Shown: piece by piece, positions 33,228-44,562 of the stretch | Numbering within the stretch: position 1 is the first letter of the stretch | Layout of the letters: each line of letters opens with the position of its first letter | Source: Favolaschia claudopus | Taxonomy: Eukaryota > Basidiomycota > Agaricomycetes > Agaricales > Mycenaceae | Assembly (NCBI GenBank): GCA_037176885.1 | Contig: JAWWNJ010000109.1 | Span: forward strand, 558,001-622,000 | Direction: 5' to 3' | Length of the DNA: 64,000 nucleotides | Program-made: the position numbers and the translations under genes | The notes under the pieces: model-generated | Databases searched by the model: none | Seen by the model: only the letters and a program-made list of their open reading frames with translations | What the model was told of the DNA's origin: nothing

Positions 33228-35408
33228 CCGGGGCGGGAGGATTAGACTAGCTGCATCCGTCATTTATGGTCAGAAACTTGACAGCATCTTCGGGGAGTTA
33301 ACGGGAGTCTAGTCAAGATAGAAGAGGCACTATTTGCTGTATAAATAAACAAGGGAGTGCCATGAGTTAGGTCGTAAAGGTGACACTGTTCGCGAGGCTG
33401 GAATTTGGTAACAAGATGACGGACCGAATTTCTGACCAAACGACCTGTCGTCGAAGCGAAGCCTTCGACCTGATTTTAAACGGTGGGCATGAGAAAAATG
33501 CCGGGTGGTATCGCATGAGAAGAATCGCATGACGCGCAAGGGCCCAGTGAGTTGGAGTGTCGAGACTATCTTGGCGCAATCGACCTTGAAAAAATTACAA
33601 TAATAATCAAACTGGCAAAACTTCGGTCGTCCGAGCTTTTCCCCGTCTCCATGTCAGTGCTACGAAATGTACTATTGCATCAATGGGGAGTACGAGATGG
33701 TCCGATGGATACCACGAGTCAAAAAGTCGTAAGTTACGGAGTACTCCCATGGGTTCGATATTGCGGCTAGCTTAATTGGCGCTAGGTAGGTAGGAAAAGC
33801 AATCAGCCGGGAAGCCGTTATGTCTTGACGCTTGAGATGCCTCGTCTAGCTTCAAAAGCGTGAGAAATCAAGCCTGAAAATGGGAGGCTTACCAGGCCGA
33901 AGAATATAACACAGATGGAAGAATGAATATTATTATCCAACCAGTGGCAAATGAATGAATGAGATGGGTGCCTGAGGTGCGTGGCGAAAAAAATGTCTTG
34001 GTGAACGACGGCAACGGGGTGCGGCTGGAAGACCTCTATCAGCGTACAGTTGAACTGGCATGATGTTTGCTCGATGTCTCTGCCCATGACCTTGTACCTG
34101 ATCCTTGCCCTTATCGGAGACCGAAGTGGCTATTTCTCATAAACATCCCACGCTTCTGAAGTCGGATCCCGAGATCGTAGTGAATTCCGCTTTGGAAAAG
34201 GGATTTTGTTACGGTAATGTGCGCCGAAACTAAATAGACGGAATGTTAGAGGAAAGAGAATTTGGAATGTCGGTGTCGTACACTCTGCGCCTCACGGAAA
34301 GCCGTTTGAATGTCTCCAGGGGGGAATTGAGTGGAACCGCGTGTCTTGAAGACTTCGAGGCTCATTTTTGCAACCGTACGAAGTCTGGAGCGCGGAGAAG
34401 GCGCTCAGCAACATGGCCAGGCGGACCCAAGACGGACATTGCATGGGCGATTGTCACGTTGCCTACAAGGGCGTTGCTTGATATCAAGGGTGAGTCAAGT
34501 CGTACCTGGGGGAGTGTTGAGATTTTGTCTCCGAGAAATCCGACAAATAGAGTCGATACGTACACTCATGCCCAAAATCAAAATAGACTCGTCGCGTGGA
34601 ATGATTTTTACACAGATCCACAGTGGCGAGTATTCTTCATCTGTTGATTTGTCAATCATTTGGCCGACGCAAGAGTACGTGAGAGCTGGTCGTTTTCTTG
34701 CGATAAGAGGGGGACCCGACGGAGAGGGTGCGAAATCCACTGAGAAACGCGCGCGTTATCATATTATTAACCGTTATGGCGTCGTCACCACCCTGCTTAT
34801 GAACCGAGGGATACGTCGATGTGGATGCAAGATCCTGAAATGGGAAAAATGACGGTTATCGTTCGTTGTCATCTGTTAGGCGACAAAATCGTGGCTAGGC
34901 CCTGTGGCTCGTGAGGAAGCGGTTGAAAACGTTTTTCGAAGACAGCAGAGGTCGGTTATCACCGAGTTCGCTCCGAAACTGACTCGTGGCACTGTTGTAC
35001 TTCATCCATCTGGTGCCTTCAGACGTTCGAGTCCCGCTAATCAGCCAAATATAACCCTCCGGCGGTCTTCTGTTCACTGTGGAAGGTCATCGCGTGCGTT
35101 TAGGCGTTCTGTGTTCCGCCAATCAGCCAAATATAATCTTGCGGCGTATCAGCAAATCTTTTTGTTCAACTTCCATCGTTCATGTTGGTGGGTTCTCGTG
35201 ACACAGAACGCCACTGCTTGGCTCAGTTTCTAAATTGTGCGGCAATAAATGGGAACGAGTTCGGCGCTGTTGAGGAACAAGACTTACTCATCGACATGTC
35301 GGGCATGTGCAGATAGTTCCTTTCCCTGACATAAAATACGAATCGACGTCAAGAGGCATATTTTCTGATAAACAGACTCAAATCTTGAGAAAATTTATCC
35401 ACGCCACG
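33228..35408. other. 2.2-kb region without recognised genes
   Basis: Upstream of the WOPR gene, so much of it may be regulatory; WOPR genes often have long promoters (family knowledge). Overlapping frames on both strands at 34243-34852 are open for over 100 codons but match nothing I know. An imperfect direct repeat with CCAAT and TATAA elements lies at 35015-35150. Confidence 0.45.
35015..35150 (+). repeat. Imperfect direct repeat containing AATCAGCCAAATATAA
   Basis: The 16-mer AATCAGCCAAATATAA occurs at 35039-35054 and 35121-35136, 82 bp apart, within about 50 bp of similar sequence (TTCAGACGTTC / TTTAGGCGTTC upstream, CGGCGG / CGGCGT downstream). The second copy contains a perfect CCAATCAG, the NF-Y/HAP box, followed by a TATAA. 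Confidence 0.55.
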
Positions 35409-36633
35409 TTACATGAAGTCTTCCTCCAATTCTCTCACCGATTTCTTGGGTGCGCCGTCTCCTTCGCCATAATCCTCTTCAACGTTGAACAGAGTATCAT
35501 ATGATCGAGCAGCCTTTTCGGCCTCTCGCGTCCGAGCGAGCTCCATGTCAGCCTTTTTCTAGCAAAAAGTCAGTCTCGATCGATCCTATTTTGCAGCTTG
35601 AGCGACAACCCACCTTTTCGGCCGCAGCAGCACGACGCACCGCCGACTCGCGCTTTTCACGGTCGATGCGATCTTGCTCGTGGTCTACCACACGCTCGAC
35701 CTTGGTCTTATTCAGGCGATTTACAATCGGATTCTCTCGTTTTGCGATATGTACTGCACTATGGATGAGCGGCGATCCGCCCATTCCGATTCCGCTTACC
35801 TCGTTTGACCTACAGAGAACTTGAGCTGCCGTAAATGACCAACAGCACGGCGCACCCGTTTGTCGCTGTGGAACGACACCTGGCCGACTGCCATGTCACC
35901 CGTTTTCTATAAAAGAGGAATTTTCAAAAATATATGCTATCACATAGGATGAAAAGTCACCTTCAGATTATCCGCAGGTGTGTATATTATAGTAAGGTTG
36001 TCTTTTTTGTTACCTGGGCAGACATCAGATTTCGTGGAAAGCTTATTTCAATTTGGGATAGCGAGCACCTTCGATGGAGTTCGCCTTGACCAATTGAGCG
36101 CAGTCGATGAGAAGGGCTTCTGGGATTGTCTCCCATGCCATGGACCCGTCTTCCGGTAGGCGGAGATAGACGTGCGCGGAGGACAGTTTGTCGACGTGAA
36201 ACCAGATATCCCCAGGGTATGCATACTTGATTAGATCCTCGTCTATGGTCTGCATCAGCTCCAGTCCTCATTTATTTTTGGGAATGTGAAAGGGACTGAG
36301 GCTTCGCGAGATGTTTGACAGAGAGGATCTACCATCCGCAAATTGTGCGGAGCAGCAAAATGGAGATAGAAATTGCGCAGACAGTAAGGCCACAGCAAAG
36401 AGAGCCCCAAAAACATATACGTCGAATTTTAGGCCATGGGGAGCCCCGATTCCGACAGATCGATCTGAACAACTAGTATGGAAGAACCGAACAATTATGA
36501 GTGATACTGACTTTCAACCTTGTCCCGTCCCATGTAGAGGGTTATTGCGGGGTTGTGAACTTTCCAAGTTTGAAATAAGTTCCATCGAAGAACCTTCAAG
36601 CCGCTTACCTGCTGAAGTGAAAAACAAGACCAT
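35409..36633 (-). CDS. JLP2: CCDC25/Jlp2 homologue, NFACT-R domain protein
   Basis: Several exons, ATG at 36633, TAA at 35411-35409. Exon 1 is short (MVLFFTSA), exon 2 (36559-36512) encodes [15 protein letters not shown], and exon 3 reads [20 protein letters not shown] followed by [12 protein letters not shown], nearly the human CCDC25 sequence. Then [63 protein letters not shown], a charged Arg/Glu/Ala helix, and the end [12 protein letters not shown]. The NFACT-R domain binds RNA in RQC2-type proteins; human CCDC25 has also been reported as a DNA sensor at membranes. Intron 2 (36511-36243, 269 nt) is about five times the usual length here. It is divergent from the HIT gene. Confidence 0.9.
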
Positions 36634-36731
36634 GGTGGTTTGAAGGACGTTAGCACAGCCACCCGAAGGGCGATAACGTGGGATCATAACACGTGCAACT
36701 TCCAACTCATCCACAACCACCACAGTCACCA
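36634..36731. promoter_or_regulatory. Compact bidirectional promoter, CCDC25 / HIT
   Basis: Only 98 bp separate the two ATGs, so both promoters and 5' leaders must share this stretch or reach into the neighbouring gene. A GGTTGTGG/CCACAACC segment at about 36712-36719 is visible; I see no TATA box. Confidence 0.6.
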
Positions 36732-37486
36732 ATGGCCGCGAAGTGAACCTCAGTTTCTGCCAACTTCGTCATGAAACAACTAATCTGGGTTAAGGAACCT
36801 TGCCTCTTGCATATTTTGCAAAATAATTAAAGGTGTGGACGCGTCTCTCCTCGGATTTTAATTCTCATCGTGTGTGGGCGCTGCAGGCGACATACCGAGT
36901 TACAAGCTCGTTGAGACGGAACTGTCGTGAGTTTCAGACTTGCAGTTACACCGCATTACCTCACGTAGAGTCAGCTTCTCTTTTCTGGACATTGGGCCAT
37001 TGTCGAAAGGTCATGCTCTGGTGAAACTATTTTCAGCCAATCTTACGCTTAATCGCGTCTGACTCGTGATGCGCTGAGTCAAGGTCATTCCTAAATGTGT
37101 GTCGAGCTTCAGAGCCTAAATAACTCCGCTTTTTCACGCGTCGTATTAAAACAGACCACGCACAAAAGTTGCACGAGCTTCCCGACAACTACCTGGCAGA
37201 GGTGATGCCGATTGCGAAGAAGATTGCTCTAGCGCAAGGTGCTGAGAACTACAACGTTCTCCAGAATAATGGTCGCCTTGCGCACCAGGTAATTATCCAC
37301 CCATCTTACTGAAATATGAATCTCTTTGTTCACGCCAATACGGATGAGCAGGAAGTTGACCATGTCCACTTCCACATTATTCCCAAACCTTCCAAAGACG
37401 AAGGTCTCATGGTTGGGTGGCCTGCCAAAACGATGTCGAAAGAAGAGCTCCAGGCACTGCACGAGGAGATGAAAGGGAAACTTTGA
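36732..37486 (+). CDS. HNT1: HIT-family (Hint/Hnt1-like) nucleotide hydrolase
   Basis: Seven exons, ATG at 36732, TGA at 37484-37486. The 11-nt first exon (MAAK) joins NLASCIFCKIIKG, GDIPSYKLVETELS, FSFLDIGPLSKGHALV, then a 13-nt exon (37084-37096) for VIPKY, HAQKLHELPDNYLAEV, IAKKIALAQGAENYNVLQNN and the active-site EVDHVHFHIIPKPS (HxHxH histidine triad). The order and the Cys-x2-Cys near the start (SCIFCK) match Hint-type adenosine phosphoramidases, which cleave AMP-NH2-type bonds; Hnt1 in yeast is linked to Kin28/TFIIH function. The intact triad implies an active enzyme. Recognition depends on accepting two very small exons, but the reconstructed protein is continuous with the family. Confidence 0.88.
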
Positions 37487-37797
37487 GGAGCATCATGTAT
37501 GTTTATTAATTTTGAACTGCGACGACTTTGGTACAATGGTGAAAGCCTCAGAGGCCTAGTAGAATGTCTGTATGTCGCGTCATTCTATTTGCACAATAAT
37601 CTCCTTATCGGGACAAAAGCGGTTGTTTGGCACACTCTTATTTGCCAAATACATCCGGGCCGGCGACTTGCCGCTACGCGAATTCTGTTCTTGGATTTAT
37701 TCGTTGGTTCATACGTGGCAACTACGCTGAGCGCCGACGACGCTGGGGACGACGACGAGACACTCTTTAGTCGACGCTGGGCGTTCTTACGACTCCA

Positions 37798-40768
37798 ATG
37801 TTTCCGCTTTTGCCACCTACACTCGTGGCACTGATTTTGGCATTTCCGGCTTTCGCTGCGCCGAGTCCTCAGTCCTTCAATGACCCCTTCAAGGCTCTTA
37901 CTTCCAGCGTTGCCAAACTACCAGAGCCTCCAGTATGTTGTCTACGCCCACTTCCATCCTCGGAACCAGCGCAAGACGATGTGCTGCTTTCTTTCGAAGA
38001 ATGGAAAGAAAAGCGGTTTGCCATGGAGAATCTCGAGCAAGAGAAAGCAAAGGAAAAGGACGGAGCAACGGGGGATCGGCCATTAGAAGATTCCAATGCG
38101 ACCACTCAACCCGCCGAGGCCTCGAGCGTGCTTGCTCCATCGCAGGACGCTCCTCACTTTCGCGTGCCCATCACCGATCGCTTTAATTATGCGAGTCTCG
38201 ATTGTTCCGCGCGCGTGCACACTTCGCATCGCTCCGCTAAATCCCCCGCGTCGATCCTCTCGTCGAAGCGCGACCGTTACATGCTCAGTCCCTGTCGACC
38301 GCCAAAAGGCGAGCAGCAATTTATTGTCGTGGAATTATGTGAAGACATCCGGATCGACACCGTCCAGCTTGCCAATTTCGAATTCTTCAGCGGCGTATTT
38401 AAGGATTTTACTGTCAGGGTTTCGAAGACGTACACGACCGATCCGGAGGGGTGGACGTTCGCAAGCACACATACTGCCAAGAACATCCGAGTGGTTCAGG
38501 TGTGTTCCCTTATTTTACCTTACCATTGAACTTGAGCTTACATTATTTCCATGTACAACCAGTCCTTCCATCCTCCCACATCGCTGCGCGACTTCTATCG
38601 TTACATCCGTATCGACTTCCATTCGCACTACAGCAACGAGTATTATTGCCCAATCTCGCTCCTACGGGTATACGGTCTCACACATCTCGAGGAATACAAA
38701 TGGGAACTCTGGGAACAGGAAAGCAGGGCCCGTGCCCAGCTGCACGTTCCGTCTCCACCAATTGAGGAGTTGGAACCTGAACCCGCGCCCACGCCCGACC
38801 CTGTTCGCATCCCCGCATCTTATGCCGAGTTCATGGACGCCATGTCGACAGGAAAGAGACCCGCGCCCGAGGACCCGGTGGCTAGTGCAGCAAACGGCTC
38901 AGAGGGCGGCAAGTCATCCGCCGCGCAAACGCAGAGTGCGCCGGAATCCTACATTCCTCCCGCTCACGACGATTCTCGCGAACACAGCGAATCGTCTGCA
39001 GATTCTGGGTCTGCAGTGCACGAAACATCTGAGCCGTCGATAGAAACTACTGCCACGGCCGATCACCCAGCGGTCTTGAAGTCTGATGCTCCTTCTGCGG
39101 ATACTAAGACCTCAAGCACGACAGAGACCGTCTCTGCAGGGAAGGTGGTGGATTCCAGTACGCACGCCGGGACCTCCGCATCTGTCTCTTCAGGTAACTC
39201 TTCCACTGTTTCCGATGGCACTCGTAGCACCACAATCACGGTCTCTGCCTTATCGACAACGTCCCTCGTCCCCGCCTCGGCGGGCGGCGAGTCAATCTAT
39301 CGCACCATCATGAACCGCCTCACCGCCCTTGAGGCAAACCACTCTCTCTACGCCCGCTACGTCGAGGACCACACTAACGCGGTGCGCGAGATGCTGCGCC
39401 GTGTGGGCGAGGACCTCGGACGCGCAGAGGCTGTCGTGCGTTATCTTCCTCCTTACCCCCGGCTGGGCCAGGCTGAGATTATCACAGGGCAAGGCGCAGG
39501 CGCAGATGTACGCACGTACTTTGCTGGAATGGGAGTCTCAGCGGAAACGGGTGGATGCAGAGTACAATGAGCTCATGCGTCGGGTTGAGTATCTTTCTGA
39601 TGAGGTACGTGTGCATGCCTATTCGCTGTCTGTTCCCGGTACTTTTCGTTTCTTCGGCTCATGAACTGACAAGTACTCATCGGCTAGATTGTATTGGAGA
39701 AGCGGATCGGTATTGCGCAGCTCTTGCTCTTGCTTGCTGTGCTGGTTTTCATGACACTCACCCGTGGCTCTCGCGGTGAGGCGGTTATGGCACCGTCGGT
39801 TAGTCGTTCCGCCCTCCGGGCATGGGGTCGCCGAAATCTGAGCCTACGGAATCTGGGCGGAAGCGGTGATTGGGATTGGGTCGCACGATTGCGGAGCCGC
39901 AGTCGGAGCCCTAAACCTACTGTAATCAAGCCCAAAGAGGTGTCAGGTCGTACTGTTCCTGCTATATGCTAAATTCACAATTTCTTACTCTGCAATCACA
40001 GACACTCCCGTCAAGACCGAGAAACTCGACTTCCCCAGCGTGGATGAAAAGCCGCGCGTACCTCCAAGCTCTGCCAGCAAGCCCAAGCCACCGCGGCTTA
40101 ATCTTCACGGCCCAGCCCGCCCGCGCTCCCGCACCCGCAGCAACAATTCCCTTCTGAACGAAAATCAGCGCGCACATTCCCGAACCCCGACCCTGATCCG
40201 TACACCACATCGTCGTCCCGGAACGCCGACACACCCCCACCTTCAGCACCAGCACCAGCAGCAGACACCCGCCATACTGCCCATCGCACACTCAGTCTCT
40301 CAGGGCTCCCATGCGCCACGGAGTGCACGACGGTGGGCACGTACCGCTCATCTACACGAGCTGCGCAGTGGAGGCGGCGGGGCGTCTGTACAGCGGCAGC
40401 ATGAACCTGCACCTGCGATGCATTCTGCGGGAGCGGCGACGAGCGTGTTAAGTCTGGAGTCGGATGATGCGTTGTTGGCTTCCCCGTCGCCCTTGCCCAG
40501 TGGGGCGCGGAGTGCGAATTCGCTTGTTGGCCGGACTCTAGATGACGATGAAGGCTTTGGAGCAGGTTCACTGCTGTTCCGAGAGTTGTTGTTGCAAGGC
40601 CCTGGTTCTGAGGCGCTTGACCTCAAGCTAGGGTCGGCGTCGGCCTCGGACGAGGGGGAGCAGTGGGTCGATACGGATGGGTCGGAGGCCGGCGGGGATG
40701 GTGATACGGATGTCGGAAGTGGGGCTGACTCGCCGTTTGTGGAGCGGGTTGTTGCTGTGGGAGCCTGA
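37798..40768 (+). CDS. SLP1: SLP1-like SUN-domain membrane protein
   Basis: At least five exons, ATG at 37798, TGA at 40766-40768. Signal peptide (MFPLLPPTLVALILAFPAFA), then LSFEEWKEKR, a motif found before SUN domains of this subfamily, and the SUN domain: ITDRFNYASLDCSARVH, ILSSKRDRYMLSPC, QQFIVVELCEDIRIDTVQLA, FFSGVFKDFTVRVS, RDFYRYIRIDFHSHY and EYYCPISLLRVYGL. A Ser/Thr-rich stretch, a coiled coil (LTALEANHSLYARYVEDHT) and one transmembrane helix (IGIAQLLLLLAVLVFMTL) follow, with a basic/Ser-rich tail of about 280 residues beyond the membrane. Yeast Slp1 with Emp65 guards soluble ER proteins; the relatives are SUCO/OPT. Not a nuclear-envelope SUN1/2 type, because the SUN domain is central and precedes the helix. 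Confidence 0.88.
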
Positions 40769-41782
40769 TCCGCCTTCACCACGTCCACCGTCTCCGGAGT
40801 ATCTGGTTCCTCCTCGTTTTTGTTTTCTCAAGCACATATTGCATCGCTTTCCATCGCTATTCCTACCGCATGTAAATCATCTCCACGCAATCTTCCTCTT
40901 TCTGTTCTGACCATGATTTTCCCCTCGTGTCTTGCTTCAAGTGCTGTATTTCTGGCCGTCCGCTGTATACTTTCTCTTCCATCCACCAAAGTCAAGTCAT
41001 ACCTATCCCTCACGGAGGTGATCAGAAGTACGGATGGAAATCCGCGCGCGATTTTCTACTCGGGTACTGAATGGCGCTCCAGAATTCGGTGGCTATTTTC
41101 CACGTTTTCTTCCTCTGCCTCATATGAATGGGATGTCAGGACTCAAAACATTATGAAGTCGATAAATGCGGTTTTGATTCAGAGAACGCCTGCAATGACC
41201 AACGATGCTGTTGTTCAATCAGCATTGGAAATACTAACTCATTGCGAATGACCGTAGAGAAGTAAATGGTTTTTGCATACCAGGCCATCAAAACTCTGAA
41301 TCTGTGCAAGTTGGTGCCAAGAAACACGGGAGACAATGGGGATATCACGCCCTTTCAATATAGCTTCGACAGGCTTTGACGCTCAATTCCGGCTACTAGC
41401 AACAAGTTGAACAACCACTGCCTACCACTGCACAAACCCTAATTTGAACGCAAAATCTCTGCGGTCAACCAGGACTCAATCAAGCTTACTTTCAGTCTCC
41501 CTCAATGGTACTCACTGGACCTTGATCTTCAAGTGCCCGTCAATACTCCAAGTCAAGTATGCCCCTTGTGCTGCGGAATCATGTATTGCTAGTATCCGGC
41601 GTTCCGCACACTCCTCGCTTTTTTGTGATGCGGCGACATCAGTCCGTGGTGAATGCTAAACAGAAACGAATCCATACGGGGCTATTCTACCGCAGCAGCT
41701 GTCGCGCATCCGCACCTGTAGCCTGGACATATATGTGTGCTAAAACCACATTGTGGACTCGTATCATGCACTGACAACACCT
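40769..41782 (+). other. Intergenic, no gene seen
   Basis: Between the SUN-domain gene and the glycosyltransferase. Frames at 40820-41251 and 41444-41659 are short and unlike known proteins. Confidence 0.45.
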
Positions 41783-43550
41783 ATGAACGGCCAACGGCTC
41801 GATTTGAAGGGCTTGACCTGTTACTACCTCGCATTCGCGGCCTCTGCTCCAGGACGAAGACTCTTCCTTTTGGGACTTTCGTTCTTGATACTTCTATCTT
41901 TATATCTCATCGGCCAATGGCAGCTACCATCGGCCGCTATCCAAATTTCTGAAGATGCGAATATAAATCCGCATCGTCCATCTGGGGTTGAAGGGGCTGG
42001 CGTGGATATTGACTCCCCGGCAAATCCTCCTGCTTCATTGCATTTCCCCCCTCATTATTCAGACGCCCTCAAGCTCTCTCTGACGAGTTCAACTCCAAAG
42101 CTTTCCGATCCATGGGCCCCACTCAGTCTGTCGAAATGCTTATTCGGAATGCCTTCCTATTATGCACCGTGCGCCGCTCGAAGGATGCCGGATGTTGAAT
42201 ATGCCGAAGAACTCATCTATCCCGATTTTGAAATCAGGGAGCCCTATTTCGCCCGCTCAGAACATCGCCTGAAGTGGCGGACCTTCGCGCAAACGTGTCC
42301 AGATTACATTCCTCGTGCAACAGCCCTTGAATCGGGTTGGGTACAATACAGGGGGCAATCTGGACAGAATTTTGTGCGTGTGCATCCAACAGCTCTCCAC
42401 GCTATCTAACGTTGACGATTTATTGACAATCGCTTGCAGGTGTTTCACAACGTCAAATATTCCGTGAATTTCGGGTTGGACTCATGGTCCCCGAAGTCCT
42501 GCATGGCCCCGCAGGTCGAAACATCCTCCATGCAATCACTCAGCGACCCTCCCAATGCCAACTCCACCGTAATCATCGCAGCATCGCCGGACAGTTGGTC
42601 TTTTCAGCATTTCCTGGACCGAGTTACGCATACCCTCGCTCAGGGTCGCCATCTCTCTTCTTCCTTACCCCATGTCCTCACCGGGAGACGGCCTCATATG
42701 AAAACAGTGCAAGAGCTTTGGGCAAAAATGGGCTACACTGAAGACCATCTCTTACATTCGACCTCGCATGTGGAAGCGAGCACACTCATCTTTGCGTGTC
42801 GCGCTGTGCTCATTCATCCATGGCTTTCGCTCAAAAGCCTCGAATCTTTTGGCATATATCATGAGGAGACTTCTAAGACGCGGAATAAGGTACGTCAATC
42901 GTCCGGCTTCCCCGCTACCTTCTCTACCTTCTCTCATGTTGTTTAGCTCGTCTACATGTCCCGCTCGGCCGGCGGCCCAACATCAAACGGTGGGCGGAAA
43001 GTCGTCAACGAGGGGGAAGTCCTTAGCGGTATCAAGGCATTTCTAGATCAACGTGGCAGGGGCGAGGAACTCGTCATGTTCAACCATCAAAATTTTGAAG
43101 ACGTCACGGAATTGTTTTCGTGGTTTTCGGAAAATGTTATCGCTGTTATTGGGCCGCATGGTGATTTTCTTGTTCGCTTCTTCAGTGACCTTGCTCACAT
43201 TCGCACTCGCTGCAGGAGGTGCAATGATCAACCACCGATGGTCTGTCCACCTATCTCACTGCGCGTAAAAGTTCCCCCCGCTCACTAACATCGCTAGGGC
43301 CCGCCCACAAACCCTTGTCTTAGAATTTATGCCAACAACCAGAATCGCCACGATGATCTACGAAGAGGCCGCTATCCTCTCCCAAACTTACGCTACTCTT
43401 ATGATTGAGCCCACTTCTCCTGGGGGAACCGACATGCTAGTTGACGTCGACGATGTGGTTTCATTGCTGGACAAACATCTCGGAGTCGTGGGCGAGGATC
43501 CTCTGCGCAAAAGCTACTTTTGGAGATCTCCAGGACTAGGATTTAGATAA
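41783..43550 (+). CDS. GT61-like glycosyltransferase, type II membrane protein
   Basis: Five exons, ATG at 41783, TAA at 43548-43550. A cytosolic start is followed by one helix (LFLLGLSFLILLSLYLIGQW) and a lumenal part. Blocks seen: FHNVKYSVNFG, CRAVLIHPWLSLKSLESFG, LVYMSRSAGGPTSNGGRKVV followed by NEGE, and, after splicing, the nucleotide-sugar-site motif GPHGGAMINHRW, then PLVLEFMPT-like (QTLVLEFMP). The R(s)...R.V.NE and GPHG(A/G).(I/L) motifs are those of the DUF563/GT61 family (EOGT, plant xylosyltransferases). The donor sugar cannot be inferred. A 25-nt exon (about 43217-43241) carries GGAMINHR. Golgi/ER location follows from the topology. Confidence 0.8.
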
Positions 43551-44562
43551 CACAAAGATGGACAGTACACATCCGATATACCTATATGTGCGACTATGAA
43601 CTTAATGAAGGCTAATATCTTCGGGATTGCGAACAGACCATTGAAGACTGACGGAAGCGGCATTTGACATCCCCTGCTTGAAGCAGGAGCATCATTCCAA
43701 GTATCAATCATGGCTGCGGACACGGTACCTATTCCTCTGACAGCGACAATCTCCCTGTACAGGCGTAGCCGAAGAAGCGACGATCTGTGCCATATTATTC
43801 AAACATACTTACCTTGGCATCGGGACCGTGCCGTGTAATGCTACCCTATGCTACTTCCTACTTACTCATATTCACCGATTGATGCTTGATGCTCGAGGCA
43901 TCGGAGCCTCCCAACTAACTTGAAACTACCGGTCGATTTCGCCCGTCGATGTTCCGTAGTGGCACGTTTGACCATAGGGAACGTTAAAATCGTGTTCTAG
44001 GCGTATCCACTCTGTTGCGCAAAGCAACAAGATCTTTTCGTCAATCGGCAGGAATTAAAATTTGATGTAGTGTACGAGAACCAGAGGGATCCTTACATGT
44101 AAAAAGCGAAAGAAAAAAAATGAACAGTTGCACAGAGAGGATGCGGCGCCGCGCCCAACAATCCAAGACGTTCGAAGGAACGGGCACCCGAAAATTAGCG
44201 GATCACGCGGTCACCTGACCGCGTCTTCCTTCCACCACGACTTTACGGAAGCCAGTGGATGTGCAATTATCGCCATCGGTGCAGCCGCAACATCTGTTCC
44301 TGCCATATCCTTATGTCTTGATGTGTTTCCAGTAGCAGGAACCCTCCACCATTTCTCCGTTTTACAAATTTACCACCTTAACACATATACGGGCCCGCAT
44401 TTTTCTTTATCGAGCGAGGAACGAGCTAAAATCAATAAAGCGTCTGTCTAGAGAGACTAGCATTTTTCCTGATAAGTACTGGTCGCTAGTTTTCTCTGCA
44501 GGTACGGTAAATTCCTAGTCACAATGCGATTGATTAAGAACAAAAGATGCAGCTCGATACTC
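43551..44562. other. Convergent intergenic region, no gene seen
   Basis: About 1 kb between the ends of the glycosyltransferase and the SnoaL-like gene. Frames present, for example 44128-44451, match nothing known. Confidence 0.45.

Noticed and set aside
34243..34852. Overlapping long frames on both strands
   Set aside because: Neither resembles a family and no consistent exon set with GT-AG joins could be built.
40820..41251. Frame of 143 codons downstream of the SUN-domain gene
   Set aside because: No domain, poor start and probably 3' untranslated sequence.
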